This document shows positions 1 to 7,584 of a stretch of 8,931 nt of DNA, piece by piece. Location: NCBI GenBank assembly GCA_019412865.1, contig DXOJ01000581.1, forward strand, positions 1 through 8,931. The letters are read 5' to 3'. Numbering within the stretch: position 1 is the first letter of the stretch; each line of letters begins with the position of its first letter. Below the pieces are notes generated by a model. That model did no database searches. It was not told the DNA's origin and was given only the letters and a program-made list of their open reading frames with translations. This DNA comes from Bacteroides sp. (GTDB lineage: Bacteria > Bacteroidota > Bacteroidia > Bacteroidales > Bacteroidaceae). A program made the translations under genes and the position numbers.

Positions 1-2
1 GT

Positions 3-3000
3 TTATTGGGCGGATTGTTTATAGCCCTTATTTCTAATGCTCAGGAAGATTTATGGTCAACACCGCTGACTGCCCCTCAAGTATGTTCCCCTCAGGTGGC
101 AGAGATGCTTCGTTTTGACAAAACTGTTTCCTGCCTTAATTCGGGGAAGGTAGATTTGAGCATTCCTGTGATTGATTTTCAAGATCCGGATTTTGATTTA
201 GATATGTCTCTCAGTTATAATTCGGGAGGTTTCAAACCATCCGAACCGGATAACTTTGTGGGAAGAGACTGGAGTTTGGTGACAGGCGGCGTTATATATC
301 GAGAGGTGAAAGGAATTCCAGACGATATTGCTGTTGAAAACGGAGATATGCAATCTCATCCTTTATTGAAAGGTTTTTTGTTCCATTCTGGTTTGAACAC
401 ATCCAATGAAAATTTTATTTCTACATTAGAGAAACAGCCGGAAAAATTGTTATGGAGAACTATTGACGGAAAGTCGACACTTTTTGCTTCTGACTATTAT
501 TCTTTTCCTTCATTTGCAGGAACAGGCGTCGAAGCATCCTCGGACATCTATCATTATCGTTTTGGAAAATATTCGGGACAATTCATTATTAATTTCGACC
601 GAAGTGTCAGCGTATTGGCTCATAATGGTGGGCATATAAGTGTCGATTTGAGTGATTATCATGCCGACATGGATACAGGCTACCGTTATTCGGTATTGAA
701 GATTACCACAGATGATGGATATGTCTATTGTTTTGGTGGTACGTATGCTGCAATGGAGTATACAGCACTATCGTGGGAAAATGTTTTCGGACAGTCGAAC
801 GTACAAGCCTCCAATTCGATTTCCTCTTCGGCATTTTTGCAGGATAGAACCCCCGAAGTTTCCGCCTTTTGTCTTTCACGTATTGTTGCCCCCAATGGCA
901 GGGAGCTGATTGTTAGATATGTAGACAGGGTTCCTTCTGAATATCACGACGATCCGAAAGCGTTGATTCTGTCTCCTTTTCGATATGAAGAACTGTTGAA
1001 ATATCGCATCAACGAATGTTACCAACTTAGTGCTTCACCGATTGCGCGTGCTCCTAAGAGGGAAGCCGACAGGAGCTACACCCTGACAAAAATCGCATTA
1101 ATAGAATCTATAGAAACGGATGACAAAATCGTGAAATTTTATTATTCGTATCCAGGAATGAATGAATTGTTTCCACTTGCAGAAGCCGGGAAGTTTGGGC
1201 TGTCTTGTCGCACAAGACTCGACTCGCTGTCACTCTTTGCCGCAGACAGCAGTCTTGTGGAAAGTTGTCGGCTGACCTACTTTCAGAATCATAAATATTC
1301 TTTCCTTTCCGAAGTCTTTCATTCCCGTCTCGGAAAGTATTCGTTTGAATATTCATCTGTCGAATTACCCAATCCGCTGACTATCAATGTAGATTATTGG
1401 AAGTATTGGAGAGGTAATGAGGTCAATGAATATTTGATGCCCGAGCTGGAACATATATGGCCGACCAATGATATATGTGTAATAACAAAAGATCGTGAAC
1501 CAACCGGCAAGCAATATGAGGCAGGGTTATTACAGGCTGTTTATTTTCCAACTGGTGGAAAAGCGGGTTTCGAATATGAGCCACATACTTATGGCAGCTA
1601 TGTAGACAGACAGAACGGTTGCAACTATCAACCGGATCTTTGCCTGATGAGTAAGGATGAGATGGCAGGAGGTGCCCGTATTAAGAAGATTTCACTTTAT
1701 GACGGCAAAGCATTGGTGAAAGAAACGCGCTACTTGTATTGGCAAGACAGAAATCAAAAGAAAAGCAGTGGTATTTTGATGTATAAGCCTCATTATGGTG
1801 TTCCTCGGCATAGCAAAGTATTGGGAGAAGAAGATAGCTACATAACGACTTTTAAGTATTTTAGCGAAGGATTTAATATTGTAGACCGGACATCGGAACA
1901 CATCGCTTATTCTACTGTCATTGAATGCGAATCTGGACAATACACAAAGTGGGATTCTGTTTTTTATCTATGTGTGGCTCCTCTTGATGGACTCAGAAAA
2001 CGGCAATTTCAACTGAATGTAGGTTGTTTGGAAGAGAAAGAAAAAGGGGCTACTTATACTATTCGAGGATATTCGGGCACTGAAATTATTATCAGTCGGG
2101 GAGGTCGTGTTTTTAAAGAGTACTGTTTTGATGACGAGTCGTCAAATAAAGACATTACATTCGACCTGTCCGAGTTGCCTATAGGGAATTATCATGTGCA
2201 GCTTAAAGCGGAGCCGATGAAGTATGTCGGTATACGGGTGAATTATCCAGAGGTTATAGAAATCACTGGTGCCTGTAAGATTACCCATTTTACTGATTAT
2301 GCCTCACATCCTGATGTGCCCAGAGAGATCACTTTCGCCAACAACAGTATGTTGGAAAGTTTTGTCATAAAAGTGTTGGACGAACAATACGTGAGGAACT
2401 ATCAGACAGATCCCATACGGTATGCGTACGCCCGTGGGAAAATATTGACAGAATATGATTATAATTCATCGGGAAGGCTGGTCAAAACGGTCCGCAATAA
2501 ATATGATTTCTCAAATTCGGATTTCGCGACTTACGTGATGCAGTCTGCTTCTTATGTAGGGACCCAGTTTGGCGTATATTATCAGATAGCTCGTATGCCT
2601 CTTGGTGCTTGTGTTCTGACGGAGCAAACAATCAGCGAATGGGATGGAAACACACAACTGGAAACTAGTCAAACAAATACGTACGATGCCATGGGATACT
2701 TGAAGGAAACGAAAACTACTACTTCCGAAGGTGGAATTAATATAAAGAAATATTTATATGCTTTTGAGCAGACAGATGATGAAGTCTATGAAGAGATGCG
2801 AAAAAGAAATATGTATGGATATGTTATTAGTGAATCCGTAAGTACGTTTACTCCGGAAGGTATGGAAAGAGACCGCGAAGCAGTTTTCCGTATGTTTTCT
2901 CTCTCCAGTAACAAACAAGGTGAAGCCAATATCCCTGTAGTTTCTTCCATCTATTGCTCGACTGGGAGCTTGACACCCGAGTTACGCAGAGAATACCTCC

Positions 3001-3401
3001 GCTACGACGGTTATGGAAATCCAGTTTATCTCTGTAATGACCGTTCACGTCATACGGTTTATATTTGGGGATATCGGGGCAAGCATTTGATAGCGCAAAT
3101 AGATAATGCCACTTATGAGGAGGTTAAACAAGCATTGGGAAATATTCTGCCGGAGTCGTTCTCTCTGCAGGAAGCACCGGATATGACGTCCATAGACAAC
3201 CTTAGGAGCAGCCTTTCCGAAGCGCACGTGTCTACCTATACTTATACACCACTCATTGGCATGATTTCGGCAACTACACCGGATGGTCGTACTACATACT
3301 ACGAATATGATGCAGCTGGACGATTGCAGGAGCAATATTTATTGGAAGGTGGAGAGAGGAAAATTCTTGAACACACGGAATACCATTATGTACGCTTTTA
3401 A
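3..3401 (+). CDS. Exported RHS/YD-repeat shell protein, N-terminal partner (5' partial)
   Basis: Large Bacteroidetes-type RHS protein, 1131 residues counted from the TTG at 6. The frame is open to the left edge and the first residues read as the hydrophobic part of a signal peptide (LLGGLFIALISNA, then QED), so the true ATG lies upstream of the window and cleavage probably follows SNA. Landmarks, numbered from position 6: an entry segment with SIPVIDF near 53 and DWSLVTGGVIYR at 88-99, matching the GW-x-L-x-x-GG-x-I-x-R signature of this family; FPTGGKAGFEYE at 514-525; GGARIKKISLYDG from 555; a beta-rich insert around 673-750; YD repeats such as EYDYNSSGRL; YIWGYRGK at 1019-1026 followed by NATYEEV; and a last repeat, TTPDGRTTYYEYDAAGRL, ending near 1107. 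There is no RHS core and no toxin tip. The next gene starts 14 bases after the stop and supplies both, so the two proteins probably form one shell. The assembly role is inferred; family membership is well supported by the motifs. Confidence 0.9.
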   Translation, partial: LLGGLFIALISNAQEDLWSTPLTAPQVCSPQVAEMLRFDKTVSCLNSGKVDLSIPVIDFQDPDFDLDMSLSYNSGGFKPSEPDNFVGRDWSLVTGGVIYREVKGIPDDIAVENGDMQSHPLLKGFLFHSGLNTSNENFISTLEKQPEKLLWRTIDGKSTLFASDYYSFPSFAGTGVEASSDIYHYRFGKYSGQFIINFDRSVSVLAHNGGHISVDLSDYHADMDTGYRYSVLKITTDDGYVYCFGGTYAAMEYTALSWENVFGQSNVQASNSISSSAFLQDRTPEVSAFCLSRIVAPNGRELIVRYVDRVPSEYHDDPKALILSPFRYEELLKYRINECYQLSASPIARAPKREADRSYTLTKIALIESIETDDKIVKFYYSYPGMNELFPLAEAGKFGLSCRTRLDSLSLFAADSSLVESCRLTYFQNHKYSFLSEVFHSRLGKYSFEYSSVELPNPLTINVDYWKYWRGNEVNEYLMPELEHIWPTNDICVITKDREPTGKQYEAGLLQAVYFPTGGKAGFEYEPHTYGSYVDRQNGCNYQPDLCLMSKDEMAGGARIKKISLYDGKALVKETRYLYWQDRNQKKSSGILMYKPHYGVPRHSKVLGEEDSYITTFKYFSEGFNIVDRTSEHIAYSTVIECESGQYTKWDSVFYLCVAPLDGLRKRQFQLNVGCLEEKEKGATYTIRGYSGTEIIISRGGRVFKEYCFDDESSNKDITFDLSELPIGNYHVQLKAEPMKYVGIRVNYPEVIEITGACKITHFTDYASHPDVPREITFANNSMLESFVIKVLDEQYVRNYQTDPIRYAYARGKILTEYDYNSSGRLVKTVRNKYDFSNSDFATYVMQSASYVGTQFGVYYQIARMPLGACVLTEQTISEWDGNTQLETSQTNTYDAMGYLKETKTTTSEGGINIKKYLYAFEQTDDEVYEEMRKRNMYGYVISESVSTFTPEGMERDREAVFRMFSLSSNKQGEANIPVVSSIYCSTGSLTPELRREYLRYDGYGNPVYLCNDRSRHTVYIWGYRGKHLIAQIDNATYEEVKQALGNILPESFSLQEAPDMTSIDNLRSSLSEAHVSTYTYTPLIGMISATTPDGRTTYYEYDAAGRLQEQYLLEGGERKILEHTEYHYVRF

Positions 3402-3403
3402 AC

Positions 3404-3408
3404 AAGGA
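3404..3408 (+). promoter_or_regulatory. Shine-Dalgarno-like AAGGA before the second RHS gene
   Basis: AAGGA lies 7 bases before the ATG at 3416, inside the 14-base gap between the two RHS genes. It supports this start over the ATG at 3410, which runs only seven codons to a TAG. Bacteroidales ribosomes depend little on this interaction, so its strength is uncertain. Confidence 0.45.
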
Positions 3409-3415
3409 ATGAAAA

Positions 3416-6400
3416 ATGAAAAGAATCGTTAGCATATTATTATTTGAACTGTGCTGCTTGTTATGGGCAGGAACAGGATGGAGCCAACAGTTTGATGACA
3501 GCTTTCCAGTAGTCGGGCCTCCTAACGAGGGACGCCACAAGGCCGATGCCATTGATTTAGGCAAACCGGACTCGACGTTTTATTTCGTAGATGCACGTGA
3601 CAGCCGCGAATACTCCAATGACGCGGGAGGAAGGGCGTGTGACATTTATTATAAATTAGAAGTGGAGCGTCCGATGGATATCATTATCCATAATTTCCGT
3701 TCGAAGATACAGGCGACACGAACTCATCTTTATAAAATCCGGGAGCTTGAGGACTACGAAATTCCCGAGGGTGAGTTGTGCCCTGAGATAGCTTGTTCGG
3801 ATGAAGTGAACTTGGATATGGTGGATGAACTTTGTTCACGCTATATCGATGAAATGCCCGAATTTAGGTATGGTGGGAATAACAGGGGACTTTTGTGTAT
3901 GAAAAGATTGGAAAAGGGTACGTATTATGTCATGTCCGAAGGTGACGAATACTATTGTATTGATTCTGATTGCAATGGAATCATTGTTACTACCATACGT
4001 GGATTTGCTGCCGAAGGAAATCATTCCGATTATCCGATTTTTGCCGGAATATATGGGCAGGATTTCAATTATGAAGACGATAGGGATCCTTGGTATTACT
4101 ATTCGGAACGGGGAAATAAGACGATTGTGCATTATGCTTTTACCTTGCGGCACGCGATGGATATCACCATATCACAGAAATGGAGTGATTCGATTGGGGG
4201 AAAAGTCTTTTTGGAAAGCGACAAAATCTCGGTTGAATTTTATGAAGATACACTGTCTCTGCAACTTCTTCCCGGAAATTACCAAATCGAATTGAACAGC
4301 AACAGTTTTAGTGCTCCGTGTCTTTGTATTTCCGGTCGTATGTCCGATTATAGTGAACCTTGGGAAAATCTGCCTCCTGGTCTGACCGAAACTTGCAATT
4401 ATATCTATTCGATACGACCTACTATTGAAACCTCTTCTGTTGCGGAAATGGCGTCTGGACAGGCGATTTATACTGTCCGCTATTTTGATGGTTTAGGACG
4501 TCCTTCGCAAGTGGTGGACAGGGGATCTTCTCCTTTACAGAAAGATATACTACGGTTTCAGGAGTATGATCTCCAAGGGAGGGAAGCCCGAAAATGGTTG
4601 CCGGTAGTTTCCACTGGTGATGGCGGATACGTAGCGAAGGATTACTTTACCCACTTCTCCCGTTCTTTTTATTCTGGAGATTCCTGTGCCTACAGTTATC
4701 CCGTGTATGAAGATTCTCCTTTGAATCGCGTTACGGAGCATTACGGTGAAGGTGGCGAATGGCACGAAAAAGGAAAATCCGTAAAGACAGATTATCGCCT
4801 GAATATGTTGGAAGATAGTTTGCTGAATTGTCTCCGTTTTCGGATAACCGAGGTTTCCGATACGCTGTTTGCTATTGATAATTGTGGCAACTATGAACCA
4901 GGGGCATTACATGTGGAATGCAAAAGTGATGAAGACGGAAATGTCTCCTGTTTTTTCACTGACCATGCGGGGCAGACGGTATTGCGGCGTGAGCTTCCGG
5001 GCAATAGTGTTCCGTCAACTTATTGCGACACTTATTTTATCTACGATGGCAACGGTCATCTTCAGGCGGTACTTCCTCCGGCAGCGATTGACAAAATGCA
5101 GGCTACCGGCAGTTATTCAAGTGCTTGCCTTGAGCAGTATGCCTATTTCTATCGATACGATCGTCGTAATCGTTGCATTGCCAAGAAACTTCCCGGTTCC
5201 AGATGGGAATATTTCGTCTACGATGATGCCGACCATTTGATTCTTTCACAGGATGGCAACTTGCGTCTGTGTGGCGAATGGAAGTTTTCGCTTTCTGATG
5301 CTATGGGACGTGTTGTTTTGACAGGTGTTTGTCGGAACGAAGTGGCTGATGTCTCCACTTTCCTGTGTGGAGTGGTGGCGGAGGCAGTATATTCGCCCTA
5401 CAATACGGATACAACATTCGGCGGCTATTCCATTCATGGAGTGACATTATCCTCTCCTGTGTTGCATTCGGTTTACTATTATGACGGTTATGCTTTCCTT
5501 GGTCAAAACGGTTTTCCGTTTTATGCGTATGATGAAAGCTTAGAGGTGGAAGGATATGGGGCATGGTATGGTGATTCTTGTAGTGTTTACTCCCACAAAG
5601 GGTTGCAAACCGGTAGCATCAGTTTCCCGTTGGAAGCCCATGCACCGGCGTTATACTCGGTTTCTTACTATGACAAGTACCGTCGCTGCATACAGACTCA
5701 TAGCTCACATTTGCTGGACGGATGCGATAGTGAATACCTTTCTTATGATTTTGCAGGCAAACTGTTGAAACGTCTTCATTTGCAGACAGCATCAGGGGCT
5801 GCTCCCCAGAGTGAATTGTACACGTATCGTTACGACCATGCGGGACGCCTGCTCGAAACAAGGCACCGCCTGAATGACGGTTTGGAAGTGTCCCTTTCGG
5901 AATGTTGCTATGATGCCATCGGCCGTTTGGTGTTCGATAAGAAACATGCGAATGATCTCTTGCAGACTGAATATTTGTATAACGTTCGTTCGTGGCCGAA
6001 GTCGGTGAGCAGTCCTTTGTTCAATCAGACACTGTACTACATGGATGGCGCTGGCACTCCTTGTTACAACGGAAACGTCAGCAGCATGACGTGGGGGACG
6101 GGCTCTTCTCCTATTCGTGGTTACAAATTTACTTATGATGGCTTATCCCGCATGACAGATGCTGTTTATGGTGAAGGAAATGCTCTGACGCAGCACCCGA
6201 ACCGTTTCAATGAGCAAGTGTCTGGATATGATAAAATGGGGAATATTTTAGGTTTGTTTCGCTACGGACAAACCTCCACGGGTGGTTACGGGTTGGTTGA
6301 CAACCTGAATTTTGTATACGATGGTAATCAGTTGCAATCGGTGTATGACAATGCGATTCTATCTGCTGCTGCCACCGGAATGGAGTTTGTGGACGGAATA

Positions 6401-7582
6401 GATTTACCTATAGAGTATACTTATGATGCAAATGGCAATTTAACTAAAGATTTGAATAAGAAAATAGTTGATATTCAATATAATTGTTTAAATTTGCCTA
6501 CTTGTGTAATGTTTGCGAATGGTAACAGTATTTCTTATCTTTATGATGCGAATGGTACGAAACTCCGTACTACACATGTAATAGGAAATGATACTACCAT
6601 AACAGATTATTGCGGCAATGTGGTCTATGAAAATGGAGTTCCCAAGACGTTGTTGACAGAAGCTGGGTTCGTCTCCTTGAATGACAGAATATATCATTAT
6701 TATCTGAAAGACCATCAAGGAAATAATCGTGTGGTCGCAGACCAAAACGGTACTATTGAGGAAGTGAATCATTATTATCCATTTGGCAGTATATTTACTT
6801 CTGCGTCATCTGTTCAGTCTTATAAGTACAATGGGAAGGAGTTGGATAGAAACGATGGGCTTGATTGGTATGATTATGGGGCGAGACAGTATGCCCCGGC
6901 GATTGGAAGGTGGAATGCGGTGGATCCATCAAGTGAGAAGCATTACAATTGGAGTCCATATAGCTACTGTAAGAATAATCCAGTGTTGAGAGTAGATATT
7001 GATGGAAAAGATGATTATACAGTAAACAGTGCAGGTAGGCTTTTCAAAACTGTTGTAGAGGGTTCTACTGATGATAGATTGATGAGCACTAGATCAGGTG
7101 TTAAACCGATAACTGTGAATGATAAAAAAATACTTTCTGGAATGTATAATATGCAAGATGGTAAATCAGGAGGCCTTGAAACTTATAATTCAACATCAAA
7201 CCTTGAGGATGCAGCCACAGTTTTCAAATTTGGAGCTGACAACACTTCTGTTGAATGGAAATTGGATATATATAATGATAAGGGAGATAAAACGGCTATT
7301 ATCGGAACTTCGGGTAGAGAAGATAGTGTATTCTCTGATAAACAGAGTGAATTGAATGTAAAAGGAGATAAAGTGATAGATATGCATTCACATCCATATA
7401 ATGCCCATGCTTCTGGCCAGGACATGAAAAATTTGAAAATAAAGACAGGTGCTGTCTATCATAGGGATAGTAAAGTATTATTCTTCTACAATAGTGAAAA
7501 TCCACGTATTGGTAATAATGAATATAAAATAGATACGAGTAAAACGTTGTTAGATAAGTTAAATGATAAATTTATGAAGTAA
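3416..7582 (+). CDS. Exported RHS protein with DUF6443-like segment, RHS core and C-terminal JAB-like toxin domain
   Basis: 1388 residues, predicted polymorphic toxin. A Sec signal peptide (hydrophobic 4-18, likely cut after GWS at 23) is followed by two similar beta-sandwich-like units, about 60-200 and 225-310; each has a D-I/H-YY/YA strand, an M-D-I-x-I strand and a final G-T/N-Y turn (GTYYV 168-172, PGNYQI 286-291), resembling PPC-like domains. Next comes a DUF6443-like segment with IRPTIE from 333 and YTVRYFDGLGRP at 352-363. YD repeats follow at about 543, 806, 832, 907, 1003 and 1043. The RHS-associated core holds DHQGN at 1099, HYYPFG at 1119-1124, YKYNGKELD from 1136, WYDYGARQY at 1151-1159, GRWNAVDP to 1171 and NNPVLRVDIDGKD at 1187-1199. 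The tail, 1200-1388, differs in composition and carries HSHP at 1324-1327 with S1333 and D1336, plus a plausible glutamate at E1280, matching a JAB/JAMM metalloprotease-type site. By analogy with RHS toxins, the repeats form a cage around the tail. Target, cleavage and secretion route cannot be read from sequence. Confidence 0.92.
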   Translation: MKRIVSILLFELCCLLWAGTGWSQQFDDSFPVVGPPNEGRHKADAIDLGKPDSTFYFVDARDSREYSNDAGGRACDIYYKLEVERPMDIIIHNFRSKIQATRTHLYKIRELEDYEIPEGELCPEIACSDEVNLDMVDELCSRYIDEMPEFRYGGNNRGLLCMKRLEKGTYYVMSEGDEYYCIDSDCNGIIVTTIRGFAAEGNHSDYPIFAGIYGQDFNYEDDRDPWYYYSERGNKTIVHYAFTLRHAMDITISQKWSDSIGGKVFLESDKISVEFYEDTLSLQLLPGNYQIELNSNSFSAPCLCISGRMSDYSEPWENLPPGLTETCNYIYSIRPTIETSSVAEMASGQAIYTVRYFDGLGRPSQVVDRGSSPLQKDILRFQEYDLQGREARKWLPVVSTGDGGYVAKDYFTHFSRSFYSGDSCAYSYPVYEDSPLNRVTEHYGEGGEWHEKGKSVKTDYRLNMLEDSLLNCLRFRITEVSDTLFAIDNCGNYEPGALHVECKSDEDGNVSCFFTDHAGQTVLRRELPGNSVPSTYCDTYFIYDGNGHLQAVLPPAAIDKMQATGSYSSACLEQYAYFYRYDRRNRCIAKKLPGSRWEYFVYDDADHLILSQDGNLRLCGEWKFSLSDAMGRVVLTGVCRNEVADVSTFLCGVVAEAVYSPYNTDTTFGGYSIHGVTLSSPVLHSVYYYDGYAFLGQNGFPFYAYDESLEVEGYGAWYGDSCSVYSHKGLQTGSISFPLEAHAPALYSVSYYDKYRRCIQTHSSHLLDGCDSEYLSYDFAGKLLKRLHLQTASGAAPQSELYTYRYDHAGRLLETRHRLNDGLEVSLSECCYDAIGRLVFDKKHANDLLQTEYLYNVRSWPKSVSSPLFNQTLYYMDGAGTPCYNGNVSSMTWGTGSSPIRGYKFTYDGLSRMTDAVYGEGNALTQHPNRFNEQVSGYDKMGNILGLFRYGQTSTGGYGLVDNLNFVYDGNQLQSVYDNAILSAAATGMEFVDGIDLPIEYTYDANGNLTKDLNKKIVDIQYNCLNLPTCVMFANGNSISYLYDANGTKLRTTHVIGNDTTITDYCGNVVYENGVPKTLLTEAGFVSLNDRIYHYYLKDHQGNNRVVADQNGTIEEVNHYYPFGSIFTSASSVQSYKYNGKELDRNDGLDWYDYGARQYAPAIGRWNAVDPSSEKHYNWSPYSYCKNNPVLRVDIDGKDDYTVNSAGRLFKTVVEGSTDDRLMSTRSGVKPITVNDKKILSGMYNMQDGKSGGLETYNSTSNLEDAATVFKFGADNTSVEWKLDIYNDKGDKTAIIGTSGREDSVFSDKQSELNVKGDKVIDMHSHPYNAHASGQDMKNLKIKTGAVYHRDSKVLFFYNSENPRIGNNEYKIDTSKTLLDKLNDKFMK
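7013..7579 (+). other. Polymorphic toxin tip: JAB-like (JAMM-type) domain
   Basis: Variable C-terminal module of the preceding RHS protein, residues about 1200-1388, starting just after the DIDGKD end of the core. The visible signature is VEW (E1280), then 44 residues on HSHP (H1324, H1326), S1333 and D1336; E, H, H and D are the zinc-site residues of JAB/JAMM hydrolases and the serine belongs to the S-x-x-D motif. The module resembles what is called 'JAB-like toxin 1' in surveys of polymorphic toxins; this is from memory of the family, not a search. Activity would be peptidase or isopeptidase-like. The loop from the second His to Ser has six residues instead of the canonical seven, so an altered or inactive fold cannot be excluded. 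GC in sampled 60-base lines is mostly 27-37%, against about 40-50% in the YD-repeat part, typical of an exchanged tip. Confidence 0.68.
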
Positions 7583-7584
7583 TG
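7580..7584 (+). promoter_or_regulatory. Overlapping stop/start TAATG (translational coupling)
   Basis: The last base of the TAA ending the RHS-toxin gene is the A of the ATG of the lipoprotein gene. No Shine-Dalgarno sequence is seen in the AT-rich bases just upstream, so ribosomes finishing the toxin probably reinitiate here. Such coupling suits a gene whose product must be made whenever the toxin is made. Confidence 0.65.

Noticed and set aside
6..8. TTG at 6 as the real start of gene 1
   Set aside because: The frame is open to the window edge and this codon lies inside a hydrophobic signal-peptide core, so the start is upstream of the window.
7124..7130. A7 run in the toxin tail as a programmed frameshift site
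   Set aside because: Seven A residues are common in this AT-rich stretch and the JAB motif downstream remains in the main frame, so nothing calls for a shift.
1108..7505. Antisense and out-of-frame ORFs of 63-123 codons within genes 1 and 2
   Set aside because: They overlap long frames with clear conserved motifs, show no recognisable domains, and are of the length expected by chance inside long genes.
7547..7574. Bacteroides-type promoter (TTG and TAAATTTA) just before gene 3
   Set aside because: The -7-like element has one mismatch, the upstream element is incomplete, spacing is short, and the AT-rich coding context gives such matches by chance.
3416..7582. Type VI secretion effector
   Set aside because: The protein has a Sec signal peptide and no PAAR, VgrG-like or other T6SS-associated domain, and none of the neighbours encodes T6SS parts.
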